DNA of 64,000 nt from assembly GCA_963777285.1 (NCBI GenBank), contig CAVZPR010000001.1:1054001-1118000 (forward strand), in the 5' to 3' direction. Below are positions 1-8,789 of this stretch, piece by piece (the stretch's first letter is position 1; every line of letters starts with the position of its first letter). This DNA comes from JAFARE01 sp963777285 (GTDB lineage: Bacteria; Chloroflexota; Dormibacteria; Aeolococcales; Aeolococcaceae). The translations under genes and the position numbers were made by a program. Below the pieces are notes generated by a model. That model was not told the origin of the DNA. It saw only the letters and a list, made by a program, of their open reading frames with translations, and searched no databases.

Positions 1-1064
1 AGCAGATGCGGCTGCAGCCCCAGGTCGATCAGCGCCTGGTGCTTGGCGTTGTAATAGTGCTGCTCCAGCTCGACGCGCGGATTGGGGATGTGGTCGATCA
101 CGGTGTCGAGTCCGTGCTCGGCGCGAGCGCTCTGCACCAGCTCCGCCAGCTGCAACACCGAGAATTGCTCGGTGAACTGGTTGAAGACGCGATACTCGCC
201 GGGCTGCGGTGGGTTCTCGATGCTGATGCGGATGCACTGCAGCGTGTCGCGGATGTCGAGGAAGCCGCGCGTCTGGCCCCCCTCGCCGTACACGGTCAGC
301 GGCTGTCCCACCGCAGCCTGCACGCAGAAGCGGTTGAGCACCGTTCCCCAGATGACGTCGTAGTCGAAACGCGTCGCCAGCGCCGCGTTGCCCTCAGCCT
401 CCTCGGTGGTGCAGCCGTACACCACGCCCTGGTTGAGGTCCGTGGCGCGCAGCCCCCAGATGCGGCAGGCGAAGTGCATGTTGTGGCTGTCGTGCACCTT
501 GGACAGGTGGTAGAAGCTGCCCGGCATCTTGGGGAATGGCAGCCGGTCGCTGCGCCCGTTGTGCTCGATGGTGATGAACCCCTCTTCGATGTCGATGTTG
601 GGCGTGCCGTACTCGCCCATCGTGCCGAGCTTCACCAGGTGGCATTCGGGCGCGTGCTCGCGCATGGCGAAGAGCAGGTTGAGCGTGCCGGTGACGTTGT
701 TGATCTGCGTCATCACCGCGTGCTCGCGGTCGATCATCGAGAACGGCGCGCTGCGCTGCTCGCCGAAGTGCACGATCGCCTCGGGGCGCGTCTCGCGGAT
801 CAGCGACGACATGGCCTCGGCGTCGCAGATGTCCAGGCGCCGCCAGTCGATCTCCGAGCCGCCGGCGCGCGACCAGGCGCGCACGCGCTCGGCCATGGAA
901 CGGATCCTGACCAGCGACGACGTGCCCCCTTCGCGGTCCCAGCGGCGCCGCACCAGGTTGTCGACGGCGATCACGCGGTAGCCCTGAGCGGAGAGGTGGA
1001 GTGACGTGGGCCAGCCGAGATATCCGTCGGCTCCCAGAACGATGACCGTGGCCGTGCGGCCCAT
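1..1064 (-). CDS. sqdB: UDP-sulfoquinovose synthase (SQD1/SqdB family), 3' end beyond the window
   Basis: This enzyme makes UDP-sulfoquinovose from UDP-glucose and sulfite, the head-group donor for the sulfolipid SQDG. The minus-strand frame is open from an ATG at 1064 to the window edge, so the C-terminus is missing. It starts with a Rossmann loop (LGADGYLGWP) and carries motifs particular to SQD1: HFGEQRSAPFSMIDR, KLGTMGEYGTPN, the YxxxK pair in FYHLSKVHDS, and RATDLNQGVVYG. An AAGGAGG ribosome site sits about 7 bases before the ATG, which fixes the start. These motifs separate it from general NDP-sugar epimerases. The divergent neighbour is a flippase-like membrane protein. The sulfoquinovosyl transferase (SqdX) is not in view. 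Confidence 0.93.
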   Translation of the reverse strand, partial: MGRTATVIVLGADGYLGWPTSLHLSAQGYRVIAVDNLVRRRWDREGGTSSLVRIRSMAERVRAWSRAGGSEIDWRRLDICDAEAMSSLIRETRPEAIVHFGEQRSAPFSMIDREHAVMTQINNVTGTLNLLFAMREHAPECHLVKLGTMGEYGTPNIDIEEGFITIEHNGRSDRLPFPKMPGSFYHLSKVHDSHNMHFACRIWGLRATDLNQGVVYGCTTEEAEGNAALATRFDYDVIWGTVLNRFCVQAAVGQPLTVYGEGGQTRGFLDIRDTLQCIRISIENPPQPGEYRVFNQFTEQFSVLQLAELVQSARAEHGLDTVIDHIPNPRVELEQHYYNAKHQALIDLGLQPHL

Positions 1065-1208
1065 GGAGACCTCCTTGCGGAAAAGGAATGCGCGCCAACG
1101 CCGGGGGCAGGCGCCCTTCCCCGGGATTATCTCCAAGCAGACGGCGTTGCGGTGCGAATGATCTGCGGAGAGGCACACGGCGGGCTTCTTTCGTGACAAT
1201 GTGTCGCC

Positions 1209-2225
1209 ATGGCCTCCCCGGCTTCCAAGCGCCGTCGCGCCCTCATCCGGGCCGCCGTGACGAGCGTCGTCTCAGTCGCGATCCTGATCCTGGTGTGGCG
1301 TGCGTTGGGGCACTCGATCGCCTGGGAGGGGCTCCATCTGTCGCCCATCCCGGTGGTGCTCGCGGCGGCCGGCGCCTTCGCGTTCCTCTGCGGGCGAGCC
1401 TGGCGCTTCTGGCTGTTCCTGCCTCGGCAGGAGGGCACGCCGCCTGAGCTCCTCGGCGTCACCGCGGCCTCGTGGGCCGCCGGCCTGCTGCTGCCGGGTC
1501 CCTCGGCGGACGTCGCCTTCGTCGCCCTCGCCCGCCGCCGCCTCGGCGTGGGCGTGGCCCGGGCGTCCGGCGTGGCCGTGATCGCCAGGATCCTGGACGT
1601 CGTCAGCCTCTGCGCCGTGGCCGTGCTCGCGGCCCTGGTCACCGCCGGGGGCCAGTCCACCGCGGTCGTCGCCAGCGCGGCCGTGGTAGGCGCCGCCGGA
1701 GCCGCCGGCCTGGGGGTCCTGCTGGCGCCGCGGCCGCGACGTGCGCTGCTGCGCGTCGTGTCGCGCGTCCCCCGGGTGGCGCCGTTCGCCGGCCGCATCG
1801 ACAACGCCCTCGACGAGCTGGCCACCGGCCCTCGCTGGATCGCCCTGGCGGTGAGCACAGCCGGCTGCCGCCTGGCGACCGCCCTGCAGTACTTCGCGCT
1901 CTTCCAGCTGGTGGGCCTGCACCTCGGCTTCTGGCCCACCTGGTTCGTGCTGTCGATCCGCACCCTCCTCTTCACCGTCCCCATCCAGGGAATCGCCGGG
2001 ATCGGCACCGGGCAGGCATGGTGGGCGGGCGCGCTCCTGCTGGTCGGCGTGGGCGTGGGCACGGCTGTGCCTGCCGGGCTGACGCTGCAGGCGATCGACC
2101 TGGCGATCTCGCTGCCGGTGGCGGGGCTGGCCTCGCTGGCCCTCTTGCATCACGGCCGCACCGGGGACACCGCCGGCGAGGACGCCAAGGAGGTCGTCGC
2201 CGCTGTGGGATCGGCCGCGAGCTAG
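1209..2225 (+). CDS. Flippase-like / lysylphosphatidylglycerol synthase TM-domain protein
   Basis: This is an integral membrane protein of 338 residues with about eight hydrophobic segments. It begins with a basic stretch (ASKRRRALIR) and a first helix at about residues 14-33. The pattern of the membrane segments and the conserved glycine- and proline-rich loops (GLLLPGPSAD, PIQGIAGIGTGQ) fit the UPF0104/LPG_synthase_TM family, whose members are often called flippase-like and accompany glycolipid or aminoacyl-lipid genes. Its place beside the UDP-sulfoquinovose synthase gene suggests a role in membrane glycolipid handling, but that is inference. There is no Shine-Dalgarno site. GACAAT lies 8 bases before the ATG and could be the -10 box of a leaderless transcript. 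Confidence 0.75.
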   Translation: MASPASKRRRALIRAAVTSVVSVAILILVWRALGHSIAWEGLHLSPIPVVLAAAGAFAFLCGRAWRFWLFLPRQEGTPPELLGVTAASWAAGLLLPGPSADVAFVALARRRLGVGVARASGVAVIARILDVVSLCAVAVLAALVTAGGQSTAVVASAAVVGAAGAAGLGVLLAPRPRRALLRVVSRVPRVAPFAGRIDNALDELATGPRWIALAVSTAGCRLATALQYFALFQLVGLHLGFWPTWFVLSIRTLLFTVPIQGIAGIGTGQAWWAGALLLVGVGVGTAVPAGLTLQAIDLAISLPVAGLASLALLHHGRTGDTAGEDAKEVVAAVGSAAS

Positions 2226-2238
2226 ATTCGGCGCGCCG

Positions 2239-3309
2239 TCAGGGCCGGCTCAGCAGCGAGCCGTCCACCTCGCTCAGCGAGGCGGTTCCGGCCAGCGCCA
2301 TCGCCTCGGTGAGCTCGCTGCGGAATGCCCCGAGCACCAGCGCCACCTGCCGGGCGCCGCCAGCCGCCAGCGCCCAGCACAGCGGCCGGCCCACCAGCAC
2401 CGCCCGCGCCCCAAGGGCGAGCGCCACGAGGACGTCGATCCCGCTGCGGATGCCGCCGTCGACCAGCACCTCGCCGCGGCCACCGACCGCGGCAACAACT
2501 TCGGGGAGGGCCACGGCGCTCGCGACCGCGCGATCCAGCTGGCGGCCGCCGTGGTTCGAGACGATCACGCCGGCGGCGCCGGCGGCGATGGCCGCAGCGG
2601 CGTCGTCGCCGCGCAGCACCCCCTTCACCAGCACGGGCAGCCCGGACACCTCGCGCAGCTCCGAGATCATGTCGAACGTGATCGACGGGTCCTGGGCCGT
2701 CGCCACCCCCAGCTCGGCGTCCGGCTCCAGATGCGCCGCGAAGTTGCCCAGGTACTCCTCGGTGGTCAGCGGCGGCATGCTGGCGCCGTGGCGGCGGCGG
2801 GACAGGTACGGCGTGTCGCCGGTGAGCACCAGCGCCGCCGCGCCCAGCGCAGCGGCGCGCTGCACCAGGGCCATGGTGATGCGCCGCTCGCGCACCACGT
2901 ACACCTGGAACCACCACGGCGCCTGCAGCGCAGCGGCGATCTCCTCCAGTGGCGATGTCGAACGGGTGGCCACGACCATGAGGCCGCCGGCGTGCTGCAC
3001 TCCCCGGGCCATCTCCACCTCCGCGCCTTCGTGGGTGATCACGTGGAAGGCGGTCGGCGCCACCAGGATCGGGTCGCTCAACTTTGTGCCGAGCAGCGTG
3101 AGGCCCGTCTCCACGCGGCTGACGTCGCGCAGCACACGGGGCCGGAGCCGGTGGCGCCGCCACGCCGCGACCGCCTCGACCACGCCGAGCTCCTCCCCTC
3201 CGCCGCCGGCGATGTAGTCGAACGCCTCGCGGCTGAGACGTTCCGCGGCGACCCGCTCGTGGCCCGCCAGCAGCGCGGTCAGCGACCCCGCCGGTACTCC
3301 CGCGTTCAG
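2239..3309 (-). CDS. FMN-dependent alpha-hydroxy-acid oxidase/dehydrogenase
   Basis: This is a TIM-barrel flavoenzyme of the glycolate oxidase / lactate monooxygenase / mandelate dehydrogenase family, which oxidises 2-hydroxy acids to 2-oxo acids. It shows the family N-terminus (FDYIAGGGGEE), the FMN-binding core, the active-site SNHGGRQLD block, and DGGIRSGIDVLVALALGA followed by VLVGRP. The substrate cannot be told. No ATG, GTG or TTG lies at a suitable place. Homology runs back to a CTG at 3309 that overlaps the TGA stop of the upstream acyl-CoA dehydrogenase gene as CTGA, giving 356 residues, the normal family length. A GTG much further upstream would add over 60 unrelated residues. I therefore propose a CTG start. 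It converges with the flippase-like gene, 13 bp apart. Confidence 0.85.
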   Translation of the reverse strand: MNAGVPAGSLTALLAGHERVAAERLSREAFDYIAGGGGEELGVVEAVAAWRRHRLRPRVLRDVSRVETGLTLLGTKLSDPILVAPTAFHVITHEGAEVEMARGVQHAGGLMVVATRSTSPLEEIAAALQAPWWFQVYVVRERRITMALVQRAAALGAAALVLTGDTPYLSRRRHGASMPPLTTEEYLGNFAAHLEPDAELGVATAQDPSITFDMISELREVSGLPVLVKGVLRGDDAAAAIAAGAAGVIVSNHGGRQLDRAVASAVALPEVVAAVGGRGEVLVDGGIRSGIDVLVALALGARAVLVGRPLCWALAAGGARQVALVLGAFRSELTEAMALAGTASLSEVDGSLLSRP

Positions 3310-4343
3310 CCCGCCACCTGCAGGGCCGCGCCGCGCAGCTCCGACGGCGGGCCGGCGGTGACCGCGCCACCGAGCCCGCTCAGCGCAGCCACCCGGTCGA
3401 GGTGGCTGTCGACGCTGCCGAGGAGGCGCCGCGAGGCGGCGGCGCGGCGCAAGAAGAGGTGGATCGGGTGCTCCCACGTGAAGCCGATGCCGCCGTGTAT
3501 CTGCAGCGCGGCGGTGGTGGCCAGCCACCCGGCCTCCGCGGCCGCCACCTTGGCCACGGACGCGGCGAACGGGAGGCGGGCCGGCTCGTTGTCGGCCGTC
3601 CACGCCGCGCTGAGCACCGCCGAGCGCGCGCTCTCCACGGCGACCAGCATGTCGGCGCAGCGGTGGGAGACCGCCTGGTAGGCGCCGATGGCGCGGCCGA
3701 ACTGCTGCCGCTGACAGGCGTGCTCCACGGCGAGGTCGAGGGCGTGCTGGGCGACGCCCACCAGGTCCGCGGCCAGGAGGACCTCGACGCAGTCGATGGC
3801 CTCGTCGATAGACCCGGTGAAGGGCTCCAACCCCTCGCTGCCGATCCGCGCCAGGGAACGCGTGAGGTCCACCCCGCCGTCCTCTCCCGGTGCCGGCGCC
3901 GGGTCGAGCACGCCGGCCCTTCCGCCGCCTGCGACCACCACCAGGGCGGCGCCGGCGGCGTCCAGTGCCACCGCAGTCTCGCCGCCCGCCGTCTGCGCGA
4001 ACGCAGCCCGCCGCTCACCCGACGAGACGCCCTCGAGGCGGGCGCCGCGGCGCGGGCTGTTGTCGCCGGCGGCGAGCAGCAGTCCGGCGGCCGCGTTCCC
4101 GAAGAAGCCTGCCGGGGCGAGCGCCCAGCCCAGCTCCTCCACCACCAGGCTCAGCTCCAGAAGCCCCGCACCTTCGCCGCCCCGCCGTCGCGGCACGCAG
4201 AGCTGCGTCATTTGAGTTGATGCCAATTCAGGCCAGAACGTGTCGTGCGATGGGTCCCGCCGCGACGGGTCGTACCGCGCGCGGGCGAGCTCGCGCACCG
4301 CGTCGCGGATGGCACGCTGCTCGTCGTCGAGATCGAAACGCAT
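3306..4343 (-). CDS. Acyl-CoA dehydrogenase, small-type subunit (FadE-like)
   Basis: This 345-residue protein has the acyl-CoA dehydrogenase fold: an N-terminal helical domain (about 1-115), a shortened and divergent beta domain, and a C-terminal four-helix domain with the usual ending GGIGFTWEHPIHLFLRRA. The middle FAD-binding signature seen in its neighbour is missing. Together with the 6-bp spacing to the next acyl-CoA dehydrogenase, this suggests an alpha2-beta2 heterotetramer of the kind known for actinobacterial sterol and fatty-acid FadE pairs. That pairing is inference. The reaction would be alpha,beta-dehydrogenation of an acyl-CoA with FAD. The stop codon overlaps the proposed CTG start of the hydroxy-acid oxidase, so the three genes probably form one operon. 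Confidence 0.87.
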   Translation of the reverse strand: MRFDLDDEQRAIRDAVRELARARYDPSRRDPSHDTFWPELASTQMTQLCVPRRRGGEGAGLLELSLVVEELGWALAPAGFFGNAAAGLLLAAGDNSPRRGARLEGVSSGERRAAFAQTAGGETAVALDAAGAALVVVAGGGRAGVLDPAPAPGEDGGVDLTRSLARIGSEGLEPFTGSIDEAIDCVEVLLAADLVGVAQHALDLAVEHACQRQQFGRAIGAYQAVSHRCADMLVAVESARSAVLSAAWTADNEPARLPFAASVAKVAAAEAGWLATTAALQIHGGIGFTWEHPIHLFLRRAAASRRLLGSVDSHLDRVAALSGLGGAVTAGPPSELRGAALQVAG

Positions 4344-4349
4344 CCTTCC

Positions 4350-5480
4350 CTACCGCAGCCGTGGCAGCCGGAGCACGCGCTCGGCGAGGATGTTGCGCTG
4401 AATCTCGCTCGTGCCACCCTCGATGGAGTTGGCCCGGGCGCGGAGCATGCGGTACGTCCAGTCGGGGTTGCTGGTGAGCGCGTCGGTGCCGAGCGCGTCG
4501 AAGGCCAGCTCCGTCAGGGCCTGGTTGGTGGCGGCCCACTGGATCTTGAGGATCGACCCTTCAGGGCCGGGCACGCCGTCCGCGGCGCGGGTGAGGCCGC
4601 GGTAGCCGTTGAGGCGCATGGTCTCCGCGTCGACGGCGAGCCTGCCGAACCGCCGGCGCACACCGGCATCGCGCTGCAGCCCGCGCTCGCGGATGACGTC
4701 CGCCAGCTCGCCGAGGGTCATGCGGATTCCCAGCGCCGATGCGGCGCCGAGCCCGGGCCGCTCGAACATCAGAGTGGAGAGCGCCACCTGCCAGCCCTCG
4801 TCGACATCGCCCACGACGTTCGCGTCGGGCACGAACGCGCCGTCGAAGAAGACCTCGTTGAACTCCGACTCGCCCGTGATCTGGCGCAGCGGTCGCACGC
4901 TCACCTCACGTTGGTGCATGTTGCAGATGACGTAGGTGAGGTTGTGGTACCGCGGGCCGTCACCGCTTCGCACCAGCAACATGCACCACGTCGCGCGGTG
5001 CGCGTACGACGTCCACACCTTCTGTCCGGTCACCTTCCAGCCGCCGTCGACGCGCTCGGCGCGCGTGGTGACCGCGGCGAGGTCGCTGCCCGCGTCGGGC
5101 TCGCTGAATCCCTGACACCAGATCTCGTCGCCACTGAGGATCTTGGCAAGAAACCGTCGCTTTTGCTCCGCGGTGCCGTGGGCCATCACCACGGGGCCGC
5201 CCATGATCAGGCCGAGCACATTCGCCGGCGCGGGCGCCCGAGCGCGAACCATCTCCTCGTTGAAGATGGTCTGCTCCATCGCGGTGGCGCCGCGGCCGCC
5301 GTACTCCGCAGGCCACGCGATGCCGGCGAGCCCCGCGGCGTGCAGCGTGCGCTGCCACGCGAGGCGGAAGTCGAAGCTCTCCTCGATGTCGCGAGGCGCG
5401 AGACCGGGGTGGTTCTGCTGCAGCCAGCCTCGAATCTCGTCGCGAAACTCGAGCTCGTGCGGCGTCAGCGTGAGGTCCAT
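4350..5480 (-). CDS. Acyl-CoA dehydrogenase, large subunit (FadE-like)
   Basis: This 376-residue acyl-CoA dehydrogenase carries both family signatures: WCQGFSEPDAGSDLA (about residues 121-135), which binds FAD and substrate, and the C-terminal EGGTSEIQRNILAERVL. The N-terminal part (IAWPAEYGGRG) is also canonical. It should introduce a trans double bond into an acyl-CoA and pass electrons to an electron-transfer flavoprotein. It is the first gene of the minus-strand operon with the small-type dehydrogenase and the hydroxy-acid oxidase. Only 36 bp separate its start from that of the divergent aldehyde dehydrogenase, so the two promoters must overlap each other or the coding regions. The substrate is unknown. 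Confidence 0.9.
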   Translation of the reverse strand: MDLTLTPHELEFRDEIRGWLQQNHPGLAPRDIEESFDFRLAWQRTLHAAGLAGIAWPAEYGGRGATAMEQTIFNEEMVRARAPAPANVLGLIMGGPVVMAHGTAEQKRRFLAKILSGDEIWCQGFSEPDAGSDLAAVTTRAERVDGGWKVTGQKVWTSYAHRATWCMLLVRSGDGPRYHNLTYVICNMHQREVSVRPLRQITGESEFNEVFFDGAFVPDANVVGDVDEGWQVALSTLMFERPGLGAASALGIRMTLGELADVIRERGLQRDAGVRRRFGRLAVDAETMRLNGYRGLTRAADGVPGPEGSILKIQWAATNQALTELAFDALGTDALTSNPDWTYRMLRARANSIEGGTSEIQRNILAERVLRLPRLR

Positions 5481-5504
5481 GAAGGCCGACGCAGTCTAGG
5501 CCCT

Positions 5505-5510
5505 ACCATC
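5505..5510 (+). promoter_or_regulatory. Putative -10 box (TACCAT) of a leaderless aldehyde dehydrogenase transcript
   Basis: TACCAT fits the TAnnnT -10 pattern and ends 6 bases before the ATG at 5517. No Shine-Dalgarno sequence precedes that ATG. Transcription would start at or next to the A of the start codon. The same arrangement recurs at other first genes in this window. No clear -35 box is seen. Confidence 0.4.
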
Positions 5511-5516
5511 GTTGGC

Positions 5517-6926
5517 ATGCGGGAGGAGCTCTTCATCGACGGTGGCTGGCGGCCATCGCTGGGCGGGGCGCGGCGCGCCGTGGAGAACCCCGCCTCAGAG
5601 GAGACGATCGGCCACGTCGTCGACGGCACGGCCGCCGACGTCGACGCGGCGGTCGCTGCCGCGCGCGCTGCGTTCGGCGGCTGGGCGGCAACCGAACGCG
5701 GCTCGCGCGCAACGCTGCTGGCGCGGCTGCGCGACCTGCTGCGCGAGCACCAGGAGCAGATGGCCGCGCTCATCACGGCGGAGATGGGTGCCCCGGTCAA
5801 GCTGGCGATGGGGACGCAGACGCGGCTGCCGATCGAGGTGCTCAGCTACTACGTGGAGCTCCTGCGGAGTCCGGACGAGGCGGAGCGGCTGGGCAATTCG
5901 CTGATCGTGCGCGAGCCGGTTGGCGTCGTCGCCGCGATCACACCGTGGAACTACCCGCTGCACCAGGCCGTGGCCAAGATCGCGCCGGCGATGGCGGCGG
6001 GATGCACCGTGGTGCACAAGCCCAGCGAGCTCACACCTCTCTCGGCGCAGCTGTTCGCCGAGCTGGTCGCCGCCGCGGAAATGCCCCGTGGCGTGTACAA
6101 CCTCGTGACCGGCACGGGACCGGTCGTCGGCGAGGCGCTCGCCGCGCACGACGGCGTCGACATGGTCTCGTTCACCGGGTCGACGCGCGCCGGGCGTCGC
6201 GTCGCCGCGCTCGCAGGCGGCTCCGTGAAGCGGGTGACGCTGGAGCTCGGCGGCAAGAGCGCCAACGTCATTCTCGACGACGCCGACCTGCCCGTCGCGG
6301 TGAAGGTGGGCGTGGCCAACTGCTTCCTCAACGCCGGTCAGACGTGCACGGCGTGGACGCGCATGCTGGTGCCGCGCGTGCAGGTGTCTCACGCAGTCGA
6401 GCTGGCCGTCGACGCGGCGTCGCGCTACCGCTGCGGCGATCCCACGGATCCCGCGACACGGCTGGGGCCGCTGGTGTCGGCGGCGCAGCGCGACCGCGTC
6501 AACGGCTACATCGAGCAGGGAACGCGCGAAGGCGCCCGCCTGGTGACGCAGGCCGGCGCATCGCTGCCGGAGCGCGGCTACTTCGTCGCGCCGGCCGTGT
6601 TCGCGGACGTGTCCCCCGACATGGCCATCGCGCGCGAGGAGATCTTCGGACCCGTGCTGTCGGTGATCGCGCACGACGGCGACGACGACGCCGTGCGCAT
6701 CGCCAACGACTCGATGTACGGGCTCGCCGGCGCCGTATGGTCGGCGGACACCGGCCGGGCGCTCGACGTAGCGAGAGGGCTGCGCACCGGCCAGGTCGAC
6801 ATCAACGGCGGTCCGTTCAACCCGCTGGCGCCGTTCGGTGGTTTCAAGCAGTCGGGCACGGGGCGCGAGCTTGGCCGGCACGGCCTCGAGGAGTTCCTGC
6901 TCACCAAGTCGATGCAGATGCCGTGA
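5517..6926 (+). CDS. NAD(P)-dependent aldehyde dehydrogenase
   Basis: This ALDH-superfamily enzyme of 469 residues oxidises an aldehyde to the acid. The fold markers are in order: TPWNYPLHQ, KPSELTPLSA, FTGSTRAGR, the general base Glu243 in LELGGKSAN, the nucleophile Cys277 in NAGQTCTAWTR, EEIFGPVLSV, and a C-terminal PFGGFKQSG. The reading frame is open far upstream, but homology starts at the ATG at 5517 (REELFIDGGW). It heads a plus-strand run with an alcohol dehydrogenase (GTGA overlap), an SDR and a MaoC-like protein. The aldehyde it uses is probably made by the next gene, which is inference. Confidence 0.93.
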   Translation: MREELFIDGGWRPSLGGARRAVENPASEETIGHVVDGTAADVDAAVAAARAAFGGWAATERGSRATLLARLRDLLREHQEQMAALITAEMGAPVKLAMGTQTRLPIEVLSYYVELLRSPDEAERLGNSLIVREPVGVVAAITPWNYPLHQAVAKIAPAMAAGCTVVHKPSELTPLSAQLFAELVAAAEMPRGVYNLVTGTGPVVGEALAAHDGVDMVSFTGSTRAGRRVAALAGGSVKRVTLELGGKSANVILDDADLPVAVKVGVANCFLNAGQTCTAWTRMLVPRVQVSHAVELAVDAASRYRCGDPTDPATRLGPLVSAAQRDRVNGYIEQGTREGARLVTQAGASLPERGYFVAPAVFADVSPDMAIAREEIFGPVLSVIAHDGDDDAVRIANDSMYGLAGAVWSADTGRALDVARGLRTGQVDINGGPFNPLAPFGGFKQSGTGRELGRHGLEEFLLTKSMQMP

Positions 6927-8008
6927 GCGTGCGCGCCGCCGTGGTGCGCGAGGCGGGCGCAGCCCCCGAGGTCGCGGACATCGAGCTGCGCCGCCTGGAA
7001 CCGGGCCAGGTGCGCGTGCGCCTCCAGGCGACCGGCGTGTGCCACTCGGACCTGTCGCTGGCGCGCGGCACGCTCCTGCAGCGTTTTCCCGCCGTCCTCG
7101 GACACGAGGGCGCAGGCCGCGTCGTCGAGACCGCGGGGGCCACGCGCGCGCAGGTGGGCGACACGGTGGTGCTCAACTGGACGCCGCCCTGCCGCCGCTG
7201 CTGGTTCTGCGCGCACGGCGAGCCGTACCTGTGCGAGCGCGGCGGCGATTCCGCGGCGGCGCCCTACGCCACGCTCGCCGACGGAACCGAGGTCTTCCCC
7301 GGGCTTGGCGTCGCCGCCTTCGGCAGCGAGACGGTGGTGCTCGACAACGCGTGCATACGGATCCCCGCCGACGTCGACGCAGCGAGCGCAGCGCTGCTGG
7401 GGTGCGCTGTGCTCACCGGTGTGGGCGCGGTGCTCAACGCCGCACGCGTGCAGCGCGGTGAGTCGGTCGTCGTCTTCGGGCTCGGAGGCGTCGGTCTCTG
7501 CGCGGTGCAGGGAGCGCGCATCGCCGGCGCATCGGTGATCATCGTGGTGGATCCCGCGGAGGACAAGACCGCGCTGGCGCAGCGCCTGGGCGCGACGCAC
7601 GCCCTGGCCCCGGGCGACGGCGTTGCGCGGCGGGTGCGCGAGCTGACCGAGGGCCGCGGCGCGGATCATGCCATCGAGTGCGTCGGTCGGTCGGACAGCA
7701 TTCGCGCGGCCTGGTCCTCTACGCGTCGCGGCGGTTCCGCGACGATCGTGGGCATGGGGTCGCGCTCCGACAGCGCTGGATTCAACGCGCTGGAGCTGGC
7801 GCACTTCGCGCGCACGCTGCGCGGCTGCATGTACGGATCGAGCGACCCGGAGCGCGACATCCCCGCGCTGCTCGGGCACGTGCGCTCGGGCACTCTCGAC
7901 CTCGGCGCGCTGGTGAGCCGGCGCATCGGACTCGACGGGCTCGCTTCCGCGTTCGCGGACCTGGAAGCCGGGCGCGGCGCGCGCGCCGTGATCGTGTACG
8001 ACGACTGA
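6923..8008 (+). CDS. Zinc-dependent alcohol dehydrogenase (class III-like MDR)
   Basis: This is a medium-chain, zinc-dependent alcohol dehydrogenase of 361 residues. Catalytic-zinc ligands are visible at Cys40 (TGVCHSD) and His61-Glu62 (LGHEGAG). The structural-zinc cysteines are Cys90, Cys93, Cys96 and Cys104. The Rossmann motif is GLGGVG. The layout resembles the mycothiol/glutathione formaldehyde dehydrogenase and long-chain alcohol dehydrogenase branch. The GTG start overlaps the aldehyde dehydrogenase stop as GTGA, pointing to coupled translation. Alcohol to aldehyde here and aldehyde to acid in the preceding gene make a natural two-step pair. Confidence 0.9.
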   Translation: MSVRAAVVREAGAAPEVADIELRRLEPGQVRVRLQATGVCHSDLSLARGTLLQRFPAVLGHEGAGRVVETAGATRAQVGDTVVLNWTPPCRRCWFCAHGEPYLCERGGDSAAAPYATLADGTEVFPGLGVAAFGSETVVLDNACIRIPADVDAASAALLGCAVLTGVGAVLNAARVQRGESVVVFGLGGVGLCAVQGARIAGASVIIVVDPAEDKTALAQRLGATHALAPGDGVARRVRELTEGRGADHAIECVGRSDSIRAAWSSTRRGGSATIVGMGSRSDSAGFNALELAHFARTLRGCMYGSSDPERDIPALLGHVRSGTLDLGALVSRRIGLDGLASAFADLEAGRGARAVIVYDD

Positions 8009-8030
8009 GCACCGGCGAAGAGGAGTCGTG

Positions 8031-8789
8031 ATGCAGCGATTCAGCGATCGGGTGGGGATCGTCACGGGCGCGGCCCAGGGAATCGGCGCCGCCACGGCGC
8101 GGCGCCTGGCTGCAGAGGGTGCGAAGGTCGCTCTCGTCGACCTCGATCCCGCCCGGCTCGAGCTCGTGCGTCAGGCGATCGAGGAGGCGGGCGGGAGCGC
8201 TGTTGCGTTCGGTTGCGACGTGTCAGCAGCCGGTCAGGTCGCGGCACTCGTCGATGAGGTGGCGACGCAGCTCGGACGCGTCGATGTTCTGGTCAACAAC
8301 GCCGGCATCACGCGCGACAATCTTCTCTTCAAGATGAGCGACGACGACTGGGACACGGTCATCGCGGTCGACCTGACCAGCGTTTTCCTCATGTGCCGCG
8401 CCGTTCAGAAGCACATGGTGCAGGCGCGGTACGGGCGCATCGTGAGCCTGAGCAGCCGGTCGGCGCTGGGCAACCGCGGACAGGTCAACTACGCCGCCGC
8501 CAAAGCCGGCATCCAGGGGCTCACCGCGACCCTGGCGATCGAGCTCGGACCATTCAACGTCACGGTCAACGCGGTGGCGCCCGGCTACGTGGCCACGCCG
8601 ATGACGGATGCCACGGCTCGTCGCACCGGCAGCACGCCGGAAGAGCGCCAGCGCGCGGTCGCGGAGGCCACGCCGCTGCGCCGGGTGGCGCAGCCGGAGG
8701 AGATCGCCTCGGTGGTGGCGTTCCTGGCCAGCGACGACGCCTCGTACGTGTCAGGGCAGACGCTGTACGTCAACGGGGGCGCGCGGTGA
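8031..8789 (+). CDS. Short-chain dehydrogenase/reductase, FabG-like
   Basis: This classical SDR of 252 residues has the cofactor motif TGAAQGIG (12-19), the NNAG motif (about 89-92), and the catalytic Ser near 142, Tyr154 and Lys158 (QVNYAAAK). It resembles 3-oxoacyl-ACP/CoA reductases. In this setting it would reduce or oxidise a 3-hydroxyacyl-CoA/3-oxoacyl-CoA pair in beta-oxidation-like chemistry. A GAGGAG ribosome site lies 6 bases before the ATG at 8031, which favours that ATG over the GTG three bases earlier. The stop overlaps the start of the MaoC-like gene. Confidence 0.9.
   Translation: MQRFSDRVGIVTGAAQGIGAATARRLAAEGAKVALVDLDPARLELVRQAIEEAGGSAVAFGCDVSAAGQVAALVDEVATQLGRVDVLVNNAGITRDNLLFKMSDDDWDTVIAVDLTSVFLMCRAVQKHMVQARYGRIVSLSSRSALGNRGQVNYAAAKAGIQGLTATLAIELGPFNVTVNAVAPGYVATPMTDATARRTGSTPEERQRAVAEATPLRRVAQPEEIASVVAFLASDDASYVSGQTLYVNGGAR

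Noticed and set aside
2239..3603. Upstream extension of the hydroxy-acid oxidase to an ATG at 3603
   Set aside because: The added 98 residues are antisense-like, arginine-rich, lie inside the acyl-CoA dehydrogenase gene and have no family similarity.
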